Below are positions 60,025-64,000 of a stretch of 64,000 bases of DNA, piece by piece. The notes under the pieces are model-generated. The model saw only the letters and a list, made by a program, of their open reading frames with translations, searched no databases and had not been told where the DNA came from. Source of the stretch: Mytilus trossulus. Its lineage: Eukaryota; Mollusca; Bivalvia; Mytilida; Mytilidae. The position numbers and the translations under genes were made by a program. Positions within the stretch are counted from its first letter, which is position 1; each line of letters opens with the position of its first letter. The stretch is from NCBI RefSeq assembly GCF_036588685.1, contig NC_086382.1, positions 72,451,999 through 72,515,998 of the forward strand. The letters are read 5' to 3'.

Positions 60025-63000
60025 GTAAACATAAACAAAATTACATTATTTTACACTTAATTACAGTACTGGAAAAGTTAAGAATAGATGCATATCATTT
60101 TTTTTTTATTATGAATTATGATATTCAAACCTAAATATGGAGGCGAAGACTCAGTGAAATGTTTTCTTCTGAAAACGTCAGAGTTTATTTGATTTTAACT
60201 AGGTTCTGAGACCAAAAAATAACTTTGGGGTACAATGACAAGAGGGCGGTGTCTATTTGTTTCAGTTCACTAACTTAAGAACCATTCATACCAAAATTTC
60301 CGAATCAAAATTCTAATATGATGGTACTTATGATCAGATGTAGCCCAAACTCGATATTGACGATTTGTACATATAAAGAGTCAGGAGCTATAGTCTCTCA
60401 GTGGTTGATTAATGCAATTTTATGTCGGTCCGTGCGAACCGAACTTGATATAGCTTGATAAAATACTCGTCCAATTTTGATATAATAGTATCATGTATCA
60501 CAATGAAGGTCAGGATTAGTTTTGACGGTGTTCACTTTTGTTGTATACGATTTATAACACTTGATTGCTTTAATAATAATTACACTAATAGTTGTTAAAA
60601 TCCTTCTTATTATATGTTATGTCCGAAACCAAAATACTAGCATTGCTTCCAACCACATTTTGATTTAAGTATTATTATGATTAGCCAGCCACGTAAATCG
60701 CTAATTCGGACGCCTCTACTAACTTAACATAATGTACAGTATAACTTTACAATACATATTACACGCTTAATTACGGAAATGATCACAGGTCTGTGGACTA
60801 TAATCTAAAAGCACTTAAATCCAATTAAATCAATGTTTACAAACTCTAATACGTACCATAATTGTAAAAGATTTAATTTCATAGGACCCAAGGTATACTT
60901 CTTAATGATTCGTTTAAAAGAAAATCATACCGCATAAACCCTATACATTTTGATGTGCATTATCTGTTTTTTTCTTTAGTTTTAAGTAGCTACTTATTAA
61001 TCATTTTTTTTAACACTTACATATATAGCTGTAAGGTGTGAAATAATCTTCGAATAGTTTTCTACTAATGTTCTAGACTTTGTCTCAATTGTGTATTTTA
61101 TGTACATGCAACTGTAGTCCTCTTAAACCGAGAGAAAACACAAACAGTTGCCCTGCAAGTCGGGTTGTTGATGTTGATGTTGATGTTGTATAGTTTGTAT
61201 CTAATGTTACTATGTTATACATTAGTGTCTCTACACAATTTTGTATTGCACTCATACCTTCATTGACGGAAATGTATTATTTTTGTTTTTTATGTTTTTT
61301 GTTATGTTATTTCTGTTGGTATGTTTTTTTTTATATTAATGAATTATGGCACTTTTGTCGACATTTTTGTTTTTATTTAGATATCTAATGCGTTTTTAAC
61401 AAATACAACACAATGTTAATCTGTAGACTATTTGAATAGGACAAAGATGTTTCAAAGGCTGTAAACAAAAATATACTTTGTTCATCGCTGATTTATATCG
61501 TTCTTTCAACACCACAACCTATGCAAAAATATCACAATCGGAACGCTAATGTAAGAAGAGTGTCACGATCTCTTTGCGTTACATAACTCTTGTAGCAGCA
61601 CTCTGAAAGGTCCATTGGAAGTTAAAATTTCTGTCTTTATCCTCAGAAACATTTTTTCTTCTAGTGATAGTTGAATTGTTCAGCCTTTCACCTCGGTTAA
61701 CCCGTTCTACAGTGTCCATTTTATTCCCGGGTATTTTATATAGATCATACTAATTCTGCTATTCCTCCGATACAGTGAAGTTGATATTATTCAAAAATGA
61801 AGTCGAAAACTTAAAGATTAAACTGAACAAGTTGTTACCTATGTTTGGCGATCAAGTTCACGAAAAAGTACCCGGGATTCTAACTGTGTAATAAAATCAA
61901 ACGTTTAATTGTATTTTAGTGCGTGGGTGAATGATTTAACAAGGACATAGTAGAGATAGTATGTCATGACTATATCATTTTATAGTATAAACGTATCTAT
62001 ATCTGTTTCCGCTGTACTTCCGTTGATGTGTCAACCAGTGTAAATTACACATGTTAGTAAACTATTTCCCAAAATGTACTTGTACTTTGGTCGAGTAAAT
62101 TTTAAAAGCATACAAAATGGTACTTGATATTTAAGCATGTTATTTATGGTCAAGGTACAAGCCCTTTACAGGTACACTGGAAGCAACGAATGCTAAACGT
62201 AAATTAAAGCTGACAATTCCCAGCAGATGCATGCTTTGATAATTTTATACATTATTTTGAAGCAAATGAAATTTTATAAAGGCCGTGAATTAGTAAAGTA
62301 TAAAGCTGTCAACAAATTTGAACCCCAAAACAATATCGAATCAGTATCAGATTATTGTTTAAAAATTAAAAAAAATGAAGAAAAAAATCTTTTATCACAG
62401 TCTGCTTGCACAAAATGTTCAGAATAGCTCATTCGAATATGTAATTATCATAAAAGACAGTTTAAGGTATTGCAATAAAATCGACAATTCTATCACAGCA
62501 TCTAATATAAATCGTTTTTGCATTTTATCTTTAAATTTTAATCAAACAACGTATAGGTTTTCTTCAAACGACCAAAAACAATATTAGAATTGAACAATTT
62601 TAAAGTACTCTCTGAATAAGGCATTCAATATAAAGTTTGATTTTTTAGATTTGTTTTGATATATGACTAAAATAATGTACTATTCTGATTAAAATCCTAT
62701 TTCGTCAATGAAATAGAAATTCCACATCACAATATAACAAGCAAATCTAACAGGTCAACATATAATCTGTCTTTGAGGGTTTTAACCGTATCTCAAATTC
62801 TACAAGTTATTCTACTTGTTACTGCCAAACGTTATACTCCGAGTCGAATGATATTCTCATTGAATTTATCAGAATCTCAAGATGTCCCTCGCCGATGAAC
62901 AATCAGGAGTAAAGCATTACTATCCAGATGATAGAATGTTTAAAAGCTTTCTGTTTTAAGCCTGCAGTTGTGATATTAACTAAGTGCAGTCAGGATTAAA

Positions 63001-63735
63001 TCACAAAAAAGCACGAACAGGATGTTAAGGTTCAGGATTGTAGGTCAGACTTTCTTTTTCACTTTGTTTTCATTTACGTATTATTTGAAACACATCATTT
63101 TGCCGTCTATTAATACTGCATGTACAATCAGAACCAGATTGTAATGACACACATTTGTTAAGTTATCTTGTACGACAGGTTTTTATACGCAATGCTGAAT
63201 TTCAGGGCAATTCTGTGACTTTTGCCAACGTGCACAGAACTTTTTATATCTTTCCTTTTGCATCTACAGTACCAATAGCCAGTAGTAGAAGGTGTAAACG
63301 GACATAATTCAATATCAATAATTAAGTACTACCAGTATGCTCTTGTTGACCTTTTGTTGATTTTTCTAAGAATAAGGAAGATTATCAGCTGTGTGTTGAC
63401 GATATTTTACACTGACCATATTAGTATAAATTGCTGTGAATTGGTTACCATTCCATTGGCACGTAAAATGGTACAAACACGGATATGTATACGGTTTATC
63501 AGTTCAGGCGACTTTTAATATTCAGTTCCAAAGTAATCAGAAAATATTTATTAACAAGCAAACATCAAGCGTTTGGACCATCTGAAATACTCCCTGATTT
63601 ATTTTGGGGTACGTGTTGACGATTCATTTTTATGCTGTGTTTTGTTAAAAAAAAGATTTTTTTTAATTTTTGGTCGAGTTACTTAAAAGGTTTACATAAA
63701 TAAAGTCAACAGTAGTATACCGCTGTTCGAAAGTC
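60025..63735. other. Upstream intron or flank of the kinase gene, nothing recognised
   Basis: Searched on the minus strand for the catalytic-loop and DFG/APE exons expected upstream of 60022; none seen. A short TTGATG run lies at about 61165-61190. Other open frames are AT-rich and unsupported. Confidence 0.45.
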
Positions 63736-64000
63736 AAAAAACGATTGAGAGAAAACAAATCCGGGTTACAAACTTAAACTGAGGGAAACATATTAACTTT
63801 AAGAGAAAAACAAAGCAAAACAGGAACACTGAAATGTATCAAAACAAATGCCAACATACATAGACACGAACTATTTGATAACAATTGCTATATTCTTGAC
63901 TTGATAGAGTACATTGAGGAAAAATGGCTGGTTGAACCTCATATAATTCTAGCCAAACCTCCCGCATATATGACAATGTTAAAACATATCGCTCAAATTA

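Overview
The window reads as nuclear DNA of a bivalve mollusc, most likely a mussel (Mytilidae). It is AT-rich, its genes are split by GT-AG introns, and between them lie many short dispersed repeats of kinds I associate with mussel genomes. There are no prokaryotic signals. I name the clade from repeat character and gene content, not from a database match.

Host genes are few. On the minus strand, 34157-39781 holds six consecutive coding exons of the splicing factor YJU2 (CCDC94); the short first coding exon was not found. On the minus strand, 56649-60022 holds the last three exons of a CAMK/AMPK-related Ser/Thr kinase whose catalytic core lies outside the window or was not found. On the plus strand, 18532-19473 is an intronless 313-residue protein with no recognised family, and 6512-6993 is a small frameshifted gene-like reading frame with a TATA box and a poly(A) signal. 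A TRIM/NHL-type gene (29470-30770, minus) is dead.

Most of the rest is mobile-element sequence. The key feature is a Penelope-like element of the Naiad type (N-terminal GIY-YIG endonuclease, CxC linker, C-terminal reverse transcriptase) on the minus strand at about 11.3-14.7 kb. Three open stretches lie in one reading frame of 1023 codons. They are separated only by five TGA codons, each where this family normally has cysteine, and there is no TAA or TAG before the end. Downstream of the stop is a stem-loop with SECIS features. A second Naiad family, present as a 3' reverse-transcriptase remnant (3.79-4.12 kb) followed by its 3' tail (4.15-4.79 kb), with another tail copy at 7.43-8.05 kb, carries a clearer form-2 SECIS-like hairpin. 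A third, decayed relative at 53.46-54.02 kb has ordinary Cys codons at the two positions that can be compared. The simplest reading is a retroelement lineage encoding a multi-selenocysteine protein, with its SECIS spread through the genome in a common repeat. Selenoprotein Naiads have been reported from clams and spiders, so the class is not wholly new. The in-window Sec/Cys comparison and the SECIS carried by an abundant repeat deserve follow-up.

Other mobile content: a MULE-type DNA transposon relic with GCGCCAAA-rich inverted ends (8.2-9.06 kb); a nested self-insertion of a bivalve terminal-repeat element (41.9-45.3 kb) with a 150-bp miniature relative at 49.75 kb; two 5'-truncated non-LTR elements (45.85-47.15 and 47.99-48.79 kb); several fold-back hairpins; a minisatellite (14.9-15.16 kb); and a diverged segmental duplication (26.74-28.04 versus 30.88-31.76 kb). 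Large stretches, notably 22.3-23.5, 24.0-26.6, 54.5-56.6 and 60.0-63.7 kb, show nothing I can name.
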